From NCBI GenBank assembly GCA_947258635.1, contig CAMYJM010000164.1, positions 6,256 through 11,390 on the forward strand: a stretch of 5,135 nt of DNA, in the 5' to 3' direction. How positions within the stretch are numbered: position 1 is the first letter of the stretch; every line of letters starts with the position of its first letter. Origin of the DNA: an uncultured Acidimicrobiaceae bacterium (GTDB taxonomy: Bacteria; Actinomycetota; Acidimicrobiia; Spongiisociales; UBA5794). The notes beneath the pieces were generated by a model that saw only the letters and a program-made list of their open reading frames with translations, searched no databases and had not been told where the DNA came from. Below, in pieces: positions 1-5,135 of the stretch. Both the position numbers and the translations under genes were made by a program.

Positions 1-581
1 CGTCGGGTGAGACCAATCGCTCACCGAGCCGAGGCGAATCCGCGCTGCACAACATCAAAGTCGGCGGCACCGAGCGCCCCAATGCTGCCGCCTGGTATCG
101 CGAGTCTCCGATCGAAGAGCTCATCGATCACATCCGCTTCGACTGGCCGTCGCTGGACGGCTGGTACGAGGAAGAGGAAGAGGTATACGTGCATGCCCGT
201 GATCCGTACGCCCGCATCGACATTCTCCCCAGCTCGCGTCACATTCGGGTCGAGATCGACGGAGTCACCGTCGCCGACACCAGCCAGCCCCGATTGCTGT
301 TCGAAACCGGGCTACCCGTCCGCTACTACATACCAAAGGGCGACGTGAAGATGGAGCTGCTGACCTCGAGCGACCTCATCACCTCCTGCCCCTACAAGGG
401 CGATGCCCGCTACTACAACGTCACCGTGAACGGCACGGTCCATCCCGATCTCGTCTGGTGGTACCCGTTCCCCGTCGAGGAATCCAACCGCATCGCCGGC
501 TACGTGAGCTTCTACAACGAAAAGGTCGACATCTACGTCGACGGCGAGCTCGAAGCCAAGCCCGACACCGTATTCGCCTAG
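1..581 (+). CDS. Tandem DUF427-domain protein, C-terminal part (5' end off window)
   Basis: The frame read from base 3 is open from the left edge to TAG at 579-581, giving 192 visible residues; the start lies outside the window. Visible residues 1-62 look like the end of a first DUF427 unit and a linker, including an acidic run (WYEEEEEVYVHARDPY, about 51-69). Residues about 80-182 form a complete second DUF427 unit: HIRVEIDGVTVADT, LLFETGLPVRYYIP, the family-typical CPYKGDARYY (129-138), DLVWWYPFP and FYNEKVDIYVDGE. Many bacterial DUF427 proteins carry two such copies, so the full protein is probably about 250 residues. No signal peptide or membrane segment is seen in the visible part, so a cytoplasmic location is likely. 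Biochemical function is unknown. A GTG at 189 could be taken as a start, but coding sequence clearly continues upstream of it. Confidence 0.87.
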   Translation, partial: SGETNRSPSRGESALHNIKVGGTERPNAAAWYRESPIEELIDHIRFDWPSLDGWYEEEEEVYVHARDPYARIDILPSSRHIRVEIDGVTVADTSQPRLLFETGLPVRYYIPKGDVKMELLTSSDLITSCPYKGDARYYNVTVNGTVHPDLVWWYPFPVEESNRIAGYVSFYNEKVDIYVDGELEAKPDTVFA

Positions 582-690
582 CTACCGCGGCGTGGGGCTG
601 CGTGGCGAGAGGGCGGCGACTTGCCGATAGGTCCGAACCACTCGGAGCCAACTAGATTCTGAGGATCACGACTCCGCCGGGGGTTCCTGG

Positions 691-2367
691 TTGCCTGAAC
701 AATCCCATCCCATCTTCGCCCTGAGCGCCGACTTCGTCGACGAAGTAGCCGCGCTGGCGCCAACCTGGGCCACCTACGCCGGTGTAGCCGGCAACGATCA
801 CCGCTGGCCCGACCTGAGCCCCGCCGGCCACGAGGCGGCCCTGGCGCACTACCGCGGCATGGTGGAACGTGTCGCCGAGCTCCCCCCGCCGGAAACCAAA
901 TGGGAGCGCCTCGCCTTCCAGGCGGTGGGCAGCTTCCTGGCGGACACGATTGCCTGGTACGAGGCAGAAGACCATTTGCGCGACCTCGATTCGATCGCAT
1001 CGGAGGCGCAAACGATCGTCGACATCGTCGAGCACATGGACAAGACGTCCGCTGCAGGCTGGACCAACATCTGCACACGCCTTGGCACCATGAAGACCGT
1101 CCTCGACGGCTACCGCGAGACCCTGGCCCAGGGCATCGCCAAGGAGCTCACCGTCGCCAGCCGCCAGGTGACCACCGTTGCCGAGCAGTCGCGCGTCGCC
1201 GCCTCCGACGACTCGGCCTTCGAGACTCTCCCCGCCGAGCTGGCCGAATCTGACGTCAATCGGGCCGACCTGGCGCCGCGCCTCGCCGCCGCGGTGGCCG
1301 CAGCGCGTACGGCCCAAGCGGAGTTCGGCGACTGGCTGACGGAGACCTACCTGGCGCACGCCGTCGAGAAGGATGCAGTCGGCAGGGAGCGCTACCTGCG
1401 CGGGGCGCGCCGCTTCCTCGGCATGGGCATCGACCCCGAAGCCACCTATGCGTGGGGTTGGGACGAGGTGGCCCGCCTCCGCTCCCGGATGGAAGAGGTG
1501 GCCGACGAGATCTCCCCCGGCGCCACGATTCCCGATGTGTTGCAGATCCTGAAGACGGACCCGGCGCGCGCAGCCGCTACCCGCGACGACTTCATCAGGT
1601 TCATGGAGGAACGCAATGCAATCGCCCTCGAAAGACTCGAAGGAAGCCATTTCGATGTGCCCGACGCCATTCGCCAGGTGGATGTCAGGCTGGCCAAGCC
1701 CGGGGGCCCGCTGGGGGCTTATTACGTGGGCCCCAGCGAGGACTACACCCGGGCCGGAGCCGTATGGTGGTCGCACGGTGACAACCCCGGGCCCTTCCCC
1801 CTCTACGACGAGGTCTCGACCCTCTACCACGAGGGGTTCCCCGGCCATCACCTCCAGGTCGGCACCCAGCTGACCCGAGCCGACAAGCTTTCGCGATTCC
1901 ATCGCGTGTTCGTCTGGTATCCGGGTCTCGGCGAAGGCTGGGCGCTCTACGCCGAGCTGCTCATGGAACAGATGGGATTCCTCGACAAACCCGACTACGT
2001 CTTCGGCTTCCTCTCGGCCCAGATGCTGCGAGCTTGCCGCGTTGTCATCGACATCGGCTCCCACCTCGAATTGCCGATCCCGCAGGACCAGCCGTTCCAC
2101 CCCGGAGAGGATTGGAGCTTTGAGCTCGGTGTCGAGATGCTCGAGGAGTACGCAACGCTGGAGACCAAGTACGCCGAGTCGGAGGTGACCCGGTACCTCG
2201 GATGGCCGGGCCAGGCCATTGCATACAAAGTCGGCGAGCGGGAGATACTCGAGATTCGCGCCGCCCTCGAAGCCCGCGGCGGTTTCGACGCCAAGGAGTT
2301 CCATGCCAACTTGCTCGACATCGGGCCCGTCGGTCTCGAGGTCGTCAGGGACCTCCTCCTCGAATGA
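691..2367 (+). CDS. DUF885 family protein, putative zinc metallopeptidase-like
   Basis: A complete 558-residue protein of about the usual length for DUF885. The key motif is HEGFPGHH (residues 380-387), followed by GEGWALYAE (414-422). This is the family's HExxPGHH-like zinc-site pattern, with a downstream glutamate as likely third metal ligand. The segment YYVGPSEDYTRAGAVWW just before the motif is also typical. Metal-dependent peptidase activity is inferred from these residues; the substrate cannot be read from sequence. No signal peptide or transmembrane helix is apparent, so it is probably cytoplasmic. The start is TTG at 691. The frame has a stop at 628-630 and no ATG or GTG between that stop and 691, and the next internal Met (residue 57) would cut into the conserved N-terminus. 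A G-rich run at 679-683 sits 7 bases upstream of TTG as a possible weak ribosome site. TAGATT at 653-658 resembles a -10 box but has no good -35 partner. Confidence 0.92.
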   Translation: MPEQSHPIFALSADFVDEVAALAPTWATYAGVAGNDHRWPDLSPAGHEAALAHYRGMVERVAELPPPETKWERLAFQAVGSFLADTIAWYEAEDHLRDLDSIASEAQTIVDIVEHMDKTSAAGWTNICTRLGTMKTVLDGYRETLAQGIAKELTVASRQVTTVAEQSRVAASDDSAFETLPAELAESDVNRADLAPRLAAAVAAARTAQAEFGDWLTETYLAHAVEKDAVGRERYLRGARRFLGMGIDPEATYAWGWDEVARLRSRMEEVADEISPGATIPDVLQILKTDPARAAATRDDFIRFMEERNAIALERLEGSHFDVPDAIRQVDVRLAKPGGPLGAYYVGPSEDYTRAGAVWWSHGDNPGPFPLYDEVSTLYHEGFPGHHLQVGTQLTRADKLSRFHRVFVWYPGLGEGWALYAELLMEQMGFLDKPDYVFGFLSAQMLRACRVVIDIGSHLELPIPQDQPFHPGEDWSFELGVEMLEEYATLETKYAESEVTRYLGWPGQAIAYKVGEREILEIRAALEARGGFDAKEFHANLLDIGPVGLEVVRDLLLE

Positions 2368-2385
2368 ACGCCACACACCGCCGGG

Positions 2386-2401
2386 TGCAACACTTGTTGC
2401 A
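2386..2401. promoter_or_regulatory. Perfect 7-2-7 palindrome, candidate operator upstream of the sigma/alkyltransferase operon
   Basis: TGCAACA-CT-TGTTGCA is a perfect inverted repeat with two-base spacer. It lies in the 49-bp gap between the DUF885 stop and the sigma-factor gene, and its last base is the first base of the AGGGAG ribosome-site candidate. A dimeric repressor bound here would block transcription or translation initiation of the downstream pair. The layout AAC-N4-GTT with outer T and A matches the actinobacterial LexA box (TCGAAC-N4-GTTCGA) at 12 of 16 positions, but the inner C-G steps are reversed to G-C. LexA binding is therefore uncertain. There is no T-tract, so it is not an intrinsic terminator. 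Confidence 0.4.
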
Positions 2402-2406
2402 GGGAG
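2401..2406 (+). promoter_or_regulatory. Shine-Dalgarno candidate for the sigma-factor gene
   Basis: AGGGAG is a good match to the anti-Shine-Dalgarno complement. It lies 10 bases upstream of GTG 2417 and 13 upstream of TTG 2420, and too close (1 base) to GTG 2408. These starts are all in a different frame from conserved sigma region 2. If this site is used, a one-base frame change must follow before about 2500. Confidence 0.4.
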
Positions 2407-2416
2407 TGTGATCGTC

Positions 2417-2934
2417 GTGTTGTTCGCTCTCACGCGGACTCCCCGGATGGTCGCGAACCGCTCGACGTCGACATTCGTCCGGCGTGTCGCTCGTTTGTCG
2501 GTGCCAGCGACGCGGAGGACATCACCCAGGAAGCCTTCATCCGGGCCCACCGGGCCTTGCAGACCTATACCGCGGATCGGATCGAATCGCTCCAGGTGAG
2601 TCCGTGGTTGTGGACGATCGCTCTCAACCTGTGCCGCAACTGGGCACGCACCCGATCGCGGCGCCCGCAGACGGTGCAGCTGTCGTTTGACAAGTCCGGT
2701 GGCGCCGCGGCCGAGGAGGAGGCCGTGAATGGAGTGATGCTCGACGGTTGGAAGCAGCGCCTGGCGGGGCTGAGCGAGGCACAGCGGGTCGCCGTGGTGC
2801 TGCGCCACGTCGTCGGGCTCAGCTATCAGGAGATCGCCACGGCCACCGACCGCCCCGTAGGCACTACGAAGACCGACGTGAGCCGGGGCCTGGCGGCTCT
2901 GCGCAGAATCATTTCCGAGGAGGAGTCCCCATGA
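2417..2934 (+). CDS. ECF-type RNA polymerase sigma factor (5' end unresolved, possible frameshift)
   Basis: The frame ending at TGA 2932-2934 shows both ECF sigma domains. Region 2 reads SDAEDITQEAFIRAHRAL (from about 2506) and then SPWLWTIALNLCRNWARTRSRR. After a short acidic linker, region 4 holds LAGLSEAQRVAVVLRHVVGLSYQEIATATDRP and then VGTTKTDVSRGLAALRR, a helix-turn-helix for -35 recognition. It would bind core RNA polymerase and direct it to a dedicated promoter set. The start is a problem. In this frame there is no ATG, GTG or TTG between the DUF885 stop (2365-2367) and TTG 2557, and starting at 2557 would remove half of region 2. A GTG at 2417 with AGGGAG 10 bases upstream lies in the +2 frame. 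Using it would give about 172 residues, normal for ECF factors, but needs a one-base shift. The span given is therefore not a multiple of three. No anti-sigma gene is adjacent; the next gene is an alkyltransferase overlapping by ATGA. It could be a pseudogene or contain a sequence error. Confidence 0.72.
2917..2925 (+). promoter_or_regulatory. Ribosome binding site of the alkyltransferase gene, inside the sigma-factor 3' end
   Basis: GAGGAGGAG ends 5 bases before ATG 2931 and lies within the last codons of the sigma gene. This strong site fixes the downstream start at 2931, although that frame stays open further upstream. With the ATGA overlap it indicates translational coupling of the two genes. 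Confidence 0.8.
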
Positions 2935-3698
2935 CAGATATCGCCCGCCGGCTCGCAGCCCTGGCAACGACGGCCCCCGATGCGCTCGTTACGAACGTGC
3001 TGGCCGCAACGGGGACGGGAAGGTTCTACGGGACCGTCGACGGCCCCACGGGCGAACTCCTGATCGGCTGGAGTAGCGCCGGGATCTACGCCGTGGCCCC
3101 GGTGACCGAGGAGGCGCGGTTTCTCGAGGAGCACTCCGCCGGCCCGCTGGCACCGATCCCGCAAGGACTGCCCGCCAAGTGGCGCCGCCAGGTTGAGGCG
3201 GCGCTCGGGTCCGGCAAGCTGGGCCGCCTGCCGGTGGACCTCAGCAAGCTCAGCGAGTTCCAGCAGGCGGTGTTGCGCAAGACGGCGGAGATTCCCCCGG
3301 GTCAGTTGCGCCCCTACGGATGGGTGGCGCGCGAGATCGGTAAGCCGGGGGCAACCCGGGCGGTCGGGTCGGCCCTCAACAAGAACCCGGTTCCGGTGCT
3401 GATCCCCTGCCACCGGGTCGGCCGCAGCGACGGGACCGTCGGCCAATACGCGTACGGCCCGAGAATGAAACGAGATCTGCTGCGCGCCGAGGGCCTCGAT
3501 CCCGACGCCATCGACGATGCGGCCGAGCGCGGTGTGCGCTACATCGGCAGTGCCACCACCAACATCTACTGCCATCCAACGTGCCACCACGCCACTCGCA
3601 TCAAGGAGGCCAACCGCGTCGAGCTGCGCAGCGCCGCCGCCGCCCATCGGGCCGGCTTCCGCGCCTGCCTGGTCTGCCGCCCCGCAGTAGCGGCGTAG
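2931..3698 (+). CDS. Two-domain alkyltransferase: O6-alkylguanine-DNA alkyltransferase fused to a C-terminal Ada-type zinc domain
   Basis: A 255-residue protein. Residues 1-30 are a mostly helical N-terminal extension. Residues 31-100 resemble the N-terminal half of alkyltransferases (GRFYGTVDGPTGELLIGWSS). Residues 108-190 are the DNA-binding/active-site domain: FQQAVLRKTAEIPPG, PYGWVAREIG, RAVGSALNKNP with the probable DNA-probing arginine R143, and IPCHRV with acceptor C160. This suicide enzyme would take alkyl groups from O6-alkylguanine. Residues about 201-251 match the Ada metal-binding domain (GVRYIGS, NIYCHPTC, AGFRACLVCRP). Cysteines 214, 218, 246 and 249 are spaced like the E. coli Ada zinc ligands, with C214 at the position of the methyl-phosphotriester acceptor Cys38. 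Domain order is the reverse of E. coli Ada, and there is no AraC-type helix-turn-helix. It overlaps the ECF sigma gene by ATGA, so repair protein and sigma factor are co-expressed. The cytoplasm is the expected location. The function is confident; a sensor role is inference. Confidence 0.93.
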   Translation: MTDIARRLAALATTAPDALVTNVLAATGTGRFYGTVDGPTGELLIGWSSAGIYAVAPVTEEARFLEEHSAGPLAPIPQGLPAKWRRQVEAALGSGKLGRLPVDLSKLSEFQQAVLRKTAEIPPGQLRPYGWVAREIGKPGATRAVGSALNKNPVPVLIPCHRVGRSDGTVGQYAYGPRMKRDLLRAEGLDPDAIDDAAERGVRYIGSATTNIYCHPTCHHATRIKEANRVELRSAAAAHRAGFRACLVCRPAVAA

Positions 3699-3814
3699 CC
3701 GCCCCCCGGCTCCGGACTCGCAACGCCCGCAGGAAAGAGCCAGGGTCGTGACGGGCCTTGAGTCGTGAGTTGGGATGCCGATACAAGGGGAGCACGCTCT
3801 ACCACCGGAATCCC

Positions 3815-4558
3815 ATGACGCTGAAGCCGCAGAATCAGCCCCGGCTGTCGCTGACCGAGGCGTATCACGCCACGCAGCGCTGGCTCGACCATATCGGCCT
3901 GCGCACTACCGCGATCAAGGAACCCGCGGACGGAGTGGTCGAGTTGCGCAGCAGCACCCACATCGCCCGGGTTCGCATCAACACCGGGCCGGTCAGTCAG
4001 GGGGCCGTTCTCGCTCTGCTCCGAGTCACCGAAGAAGCCGGGCTCAGCCCGCTGCTCTTCTCGACAACCGGCTTCAGCAACGGAGCGATCGGCTTCAGCG
4101 GCAGCCAGAACGTCGGGCTCTTCGACCTCGCCGGAGACGGCGACATCATCCCGATGAACACGGCAGCCCGCGCTCTGATGCCCGCCCAGCCCCTGGAGCC
4201 GGCGTTCGCGACACCCATAGAGGCAGTCGAAGCGGAGACGGCAATCAGCTACTTCGAGGTCCCCAAGATGGAGGACGACTCCGAAGCTGAGGACCTCCTC
4301 ACGCCGGCGGCACAGCATGAATGGCGCACGTGCCCCAGCTGCGGTTCCAGTCATCACCCCGGCACCCGGATGTGCGCGTCATGCGGCACCGACCTCACCG
4401 CACGGACCGGCGGCGGTCAGCTGCTGGGTCCCCGTCGTGCCGTATCTGCAGTCCCGTTGCGGGCGCCGGGACCATCGAATACTCCGAAGCGAATTGGGCC
4501 GACGCTGAAGTGCAGCACTTGCGGCAGCAACGAGATCGAGTTGGTCTACCCGAACTGA
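3815..4558 (+). CDS. Mrr-like nuclease-fold protein with C-terminal zinc-ribbon cysteines, probably catalytically degenerate
   Basis: A 247-residue protein from ATG 3815, with GGAA four bases upstream. The same frame extends to a TTG at 3758, but those 19 extra residues look non-conserved. Residues 11-122 resemble the restriction-endonuclease-like Mrr domain: a helix with RLSLTEAYHATQRWLDHIGL, a strand GVVELRSS, ARVRINTGPVSQGAVLALLR, then LLFSTTGFSNGAIGFSGSQNVGLFDL, much like the typical 'TTSGFS..A..FA...gI.LiD' block. The usual QxK of the PD-(D/E)xK site appears as V53-x-I55, so DNA cleavage is unlikely; DNA binding or a structural role is more probable. After an acidic linker (about 137-165) come CPSC (173-176) and CASC (187-190), a complete zinc ribbon. 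CSTC (233-236) near the C-terminus is half of another. No signal peptide or membrane segment is seen. The gap to the alkyltransferase gene is 116 bp, so shared transcription is possible but not shown. Fold assignment is by pattern only. Confidence 0.75.
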   Translation: MTLKPQNQPRLSLTEAYHATQRWLDHIGLRTTAIKEPADGVVELRSSTHIARVRINTGPVSQGAVLALLRVTEEAGLSPLLFSTTGFSNGAIGFSGSQNVGLFDLAGDGDIIPMNTAARALMPAQPLEPAFATPIEAVEAETAISYFEVPKMEDDSEAEDLLTPAAQHEWRTCPSCGSSHHPGTRMCASCGTDLTARTGGGQLLGPRRAVSAVPLRAPGPSNTPKRIGPTLKCSTCGSNEIELVYPN

Positions 4559-4615
4559 CCCGCCCCATTCCCGAACTGGCGGACTAAACGGCGACCTGGG
4601 ACCGTTGTCGCTGTC

Positions 4616-4771
4616 ATGGCGCACCAAGCCGTCCGGAACGCCGGGCAGTACCACCTGGACCGGGATTTCCGCATGCACCCGGCGCGGGAGCCGTTCTCCA
4701 GACTGTCCCGCGGGGAACCGTGCCCAACCCTCGGCGCGTTCCATCGCCTCTTCACCATGGCCTGCCGGTGA
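4616..4771 (+). CDS. Small ORF of unknown function, overlapping the acyltransferase start
   Basis: A 51-residue ORF, ATG 4616 to TGA 4769-4771, beginning MAHQAVRNAGQYHLDRDF and ending LGAFHRLFTMACR. I do not recognise it. Its codons show the position pattern of real genes in this window: roughly 67% G/C at first, 54% at second and 87% at third positions. The same frame upstream of 4616 falls to about 63% at third positions, so the coding-like signal begins near this ATG. The stop overlaps the next gene's GTG as GTGA, typical of translational coupling. Against it, there is no clear ribosome site; the nearest purine-rich run, around 4597-4601, is about 15 bases away. The peptide is basic with two cysteines and no membrane segment. 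It could instead be a displaced N-terminal extension of the acyltransferase, or chance. Confidence 0.42.
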   Translation: MAHQAVRNAGQYHLDRDFRMHPAREPFSRLSRGEPCPTLGAFHRLFTMACR

Positions 4772-5135
4772 AATACCGCATCGCGCCCAACGCGGTGGCC
4801 ACCAGCTTGCGCGACGCGGCTCGCCTAGCGATCCCGGCCCGGCGGTTGCTGGCGCCCAAGCGGATTCGCCGCGTCGCCGCGGCCGGCGATGACGAGCGCG
4901 ACGGCGCACTCCGGCGCTGGAGTGTCGAGGCGCTCGAGGCGTTGGATGTCCGCCTCCAGTTGACCGGCCTCGCTCACATCGCGCCGGATCAGGCCTACCT
5001 GGTGGTGGCGCTGCACGAGGGACTCCTGGATGTCCCGCTGCTGCTCCAGCTTCCGCTCCCGATGACATTTGTTGCGAGAGCCGACTTGGCCCGGGAGGAA
5101 CCGACGGCTCGTCTGCTTCACGCCGGCCGGCAGAT
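4768..5135 (+). CDS. PlsC-like lysophospholipid (1-acylglycerol-3-phosphate type) acyltransferase, N-terminal part
   Basis: The frame is open from 4588 through the right edge; 122 residues are visible from GTG 4768. Residues 66-122 match the start of the PlsC/LPLAT fold: LTGLAHIAPDQAYLVVALHEGLLDVPLL. HEGLLD supplies the HxxxxD catalytic motif (H83, D88), and FVARADL (101-107) fits the second conserved block (F-V-[AG]-[KR]-x-x-L). Such enzymes transfer an acyl chain to lysophospholipid or a related acceptor at the inner face of the cytoplasmic membrane. The acceptor here is unknown. Residues 1-60 are basic and helical, with no clear transmembrane helix. The usual Asn before the catalytic His is Leu (ALHEGLLD), a mild deviation. 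GTG 4768 is preferred because it overlaps the stop of the preceding small ORF and gives a natural N-terminus; GTG 4720 in the same frame is the alternative. Neither has a strong ribosome site. The C-terminal substrate-binding part is missing because of the window edge. Confidence 0.8.
   Translation, partial: MKYRIAPNAVATSLRDAARLAIPARRLLAPKRIRRVAAAGDDERDGALRRWSVEALEALDVRLQLTGLAHIAPDQAYLVVALHEGLLDVPLLLQLPLPMTFVARADLAREEPTARLLHAGRQ

Noticed and set aside
632..646. Inverted repeat TCCGA/TCGGA between the DUF427 and DUF885 genes
   Set aside because: Five base pairs only, with mismatches outside and no T-tract; expected by chance in G/C-rich DNA.
2557..2934. Taking TTG 2557 as the true start of the sigma factor
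   Set aside because: It would delete the conserved SDAEDITQEAF part of region 2, which is visible just upstream in the same frame.
652..2967. Very long open frame (771 codons) on the minus strand across the DUF885 and sigma genes
   Set aside because: It is the mirror of the + strand frame: its third codon positions fall on the first positions of the real genes. It has no recognisable domain, while the + strand carries clear motifs throughout.
3690..3702. Hairpin GCGGC-GTA-GCCGC spanning the alkyltransferase stop codon
   Set aside because: Only a 5-bp stem with no following T-tract; not supportable as a terminator.
3783..3803. tRNA-like stretch on the minus strand (GGTAGAGCG resembling a D-arm, followed by an anticodon-loop-like TTGTA)
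   Set aside because: The anticodon stem does not pair properly, the spacing to a position-33 T is two bases too long, and no T-arm or matching acceptor stem follows. At most a decayed fragment or chance.
3758..3814. N-terminal extension of the Mrr-like protein from TTG 3758
   Set aside because: No ribosome site is evident for the TTG, the extra residues look unlike the domain, and an ATG with GGAA nearby exists at 3815.
3566..4357. Minus-strand open frame of 263 codons over the alkyltransferase end and the Mrr-like gene
   Set aside because: Shadow of G/C-rich coding sequence on the + strand; no domain or plausible start signal, and the + strand has clear zinc motifs in both genes.
4548..4578. 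Direct repeat CCCGAACTG at 4548 and 4570
   Set aside because: Two 9-bp copies only, the first inside the end of a gene; no sign of a repeat array or attachment site.
4379..5068. Minus-strand open frame of 229 codons over the 3' end of the Mrr-like gene and the acyltransferase
   Set aside because: Composition by codon position is less gene-like than the + strand frames, the sequence is Arg/Pro/Gly-rich without domains, and it runs antisense to the HxxxxD motif region.

Overview
This is a high-GC bacterial window with strong G/C bias at third codon positions, frequent GTG/TTG starts and tightly packed genes. The gene content (tandem DUF427 protein, DUF885 zincin-like protein, ECF sigma factor, two-domain alkyltransferase, PlsC-like acyltransferase) suggests Actinomycetota or a similar high-GC lineage. 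That placement is inference; nothing here is taxonomically decisive. All supported genes lie on the + strand.

Layout. (1) Positions 1-581 hold the C-terminal part of a tandem DUF427 protein cut by the left edge. (2) Positions 691-2367 hold a complete DUF885 protein starting at TTG, with an intact HEGFPGHH motif and a downstream EGWALYAE motif. (3) A 49-bp gap contains a perfect 7-2-7 palindrome (2386-2401) that runs into a Shine-Dalgarno-like AGGGAG. (4) About 2417-2934 encodes an ECF-type sigma factor. Its conserved region 2 has no ATG, GTG or TTG start in its own frame, so the 5' end is either frameshifted or uses a non-standard start. (5) Positions 2931-3698, overlapping the sigma gene by ATGA, encode a 255-residue alkyltransferase. 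It has an O6-alkylguanine transferase domain (IPCHRV) first and an Ada-type four-cysteine zinc domain last, with no AraC-type domain. (6) Positions 3815-4558 encode a protein with an Mrr-like nuclease fold that lacks the usual catalytic signature, followed by zinc-ribbon cysteine pairs. (7) Positions 4616-4771 hold a small ORF of unknown function with coding-like base composition. Its stop overlaps (GTGA) the start of (8) a PlsC-like acyltransferase that leaves the right edge at 5135.

The most interesting unit is the sigma factor/alkyltransferase pair behind the palindrome. In enterobacteria one protein, Ada, senses methyl damage through its N-terminal zinc domain and activates transcription through an AraC-like domain. 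Here both methyl-accepting modules sit in one protein without the AraC domain, translationally coupled to a dedicated sigma factor. An alkylation-response circuit in which the sigma factor supplies the transcriptional output is a reasonable hypothesis, but the sequence alone does not prove it.
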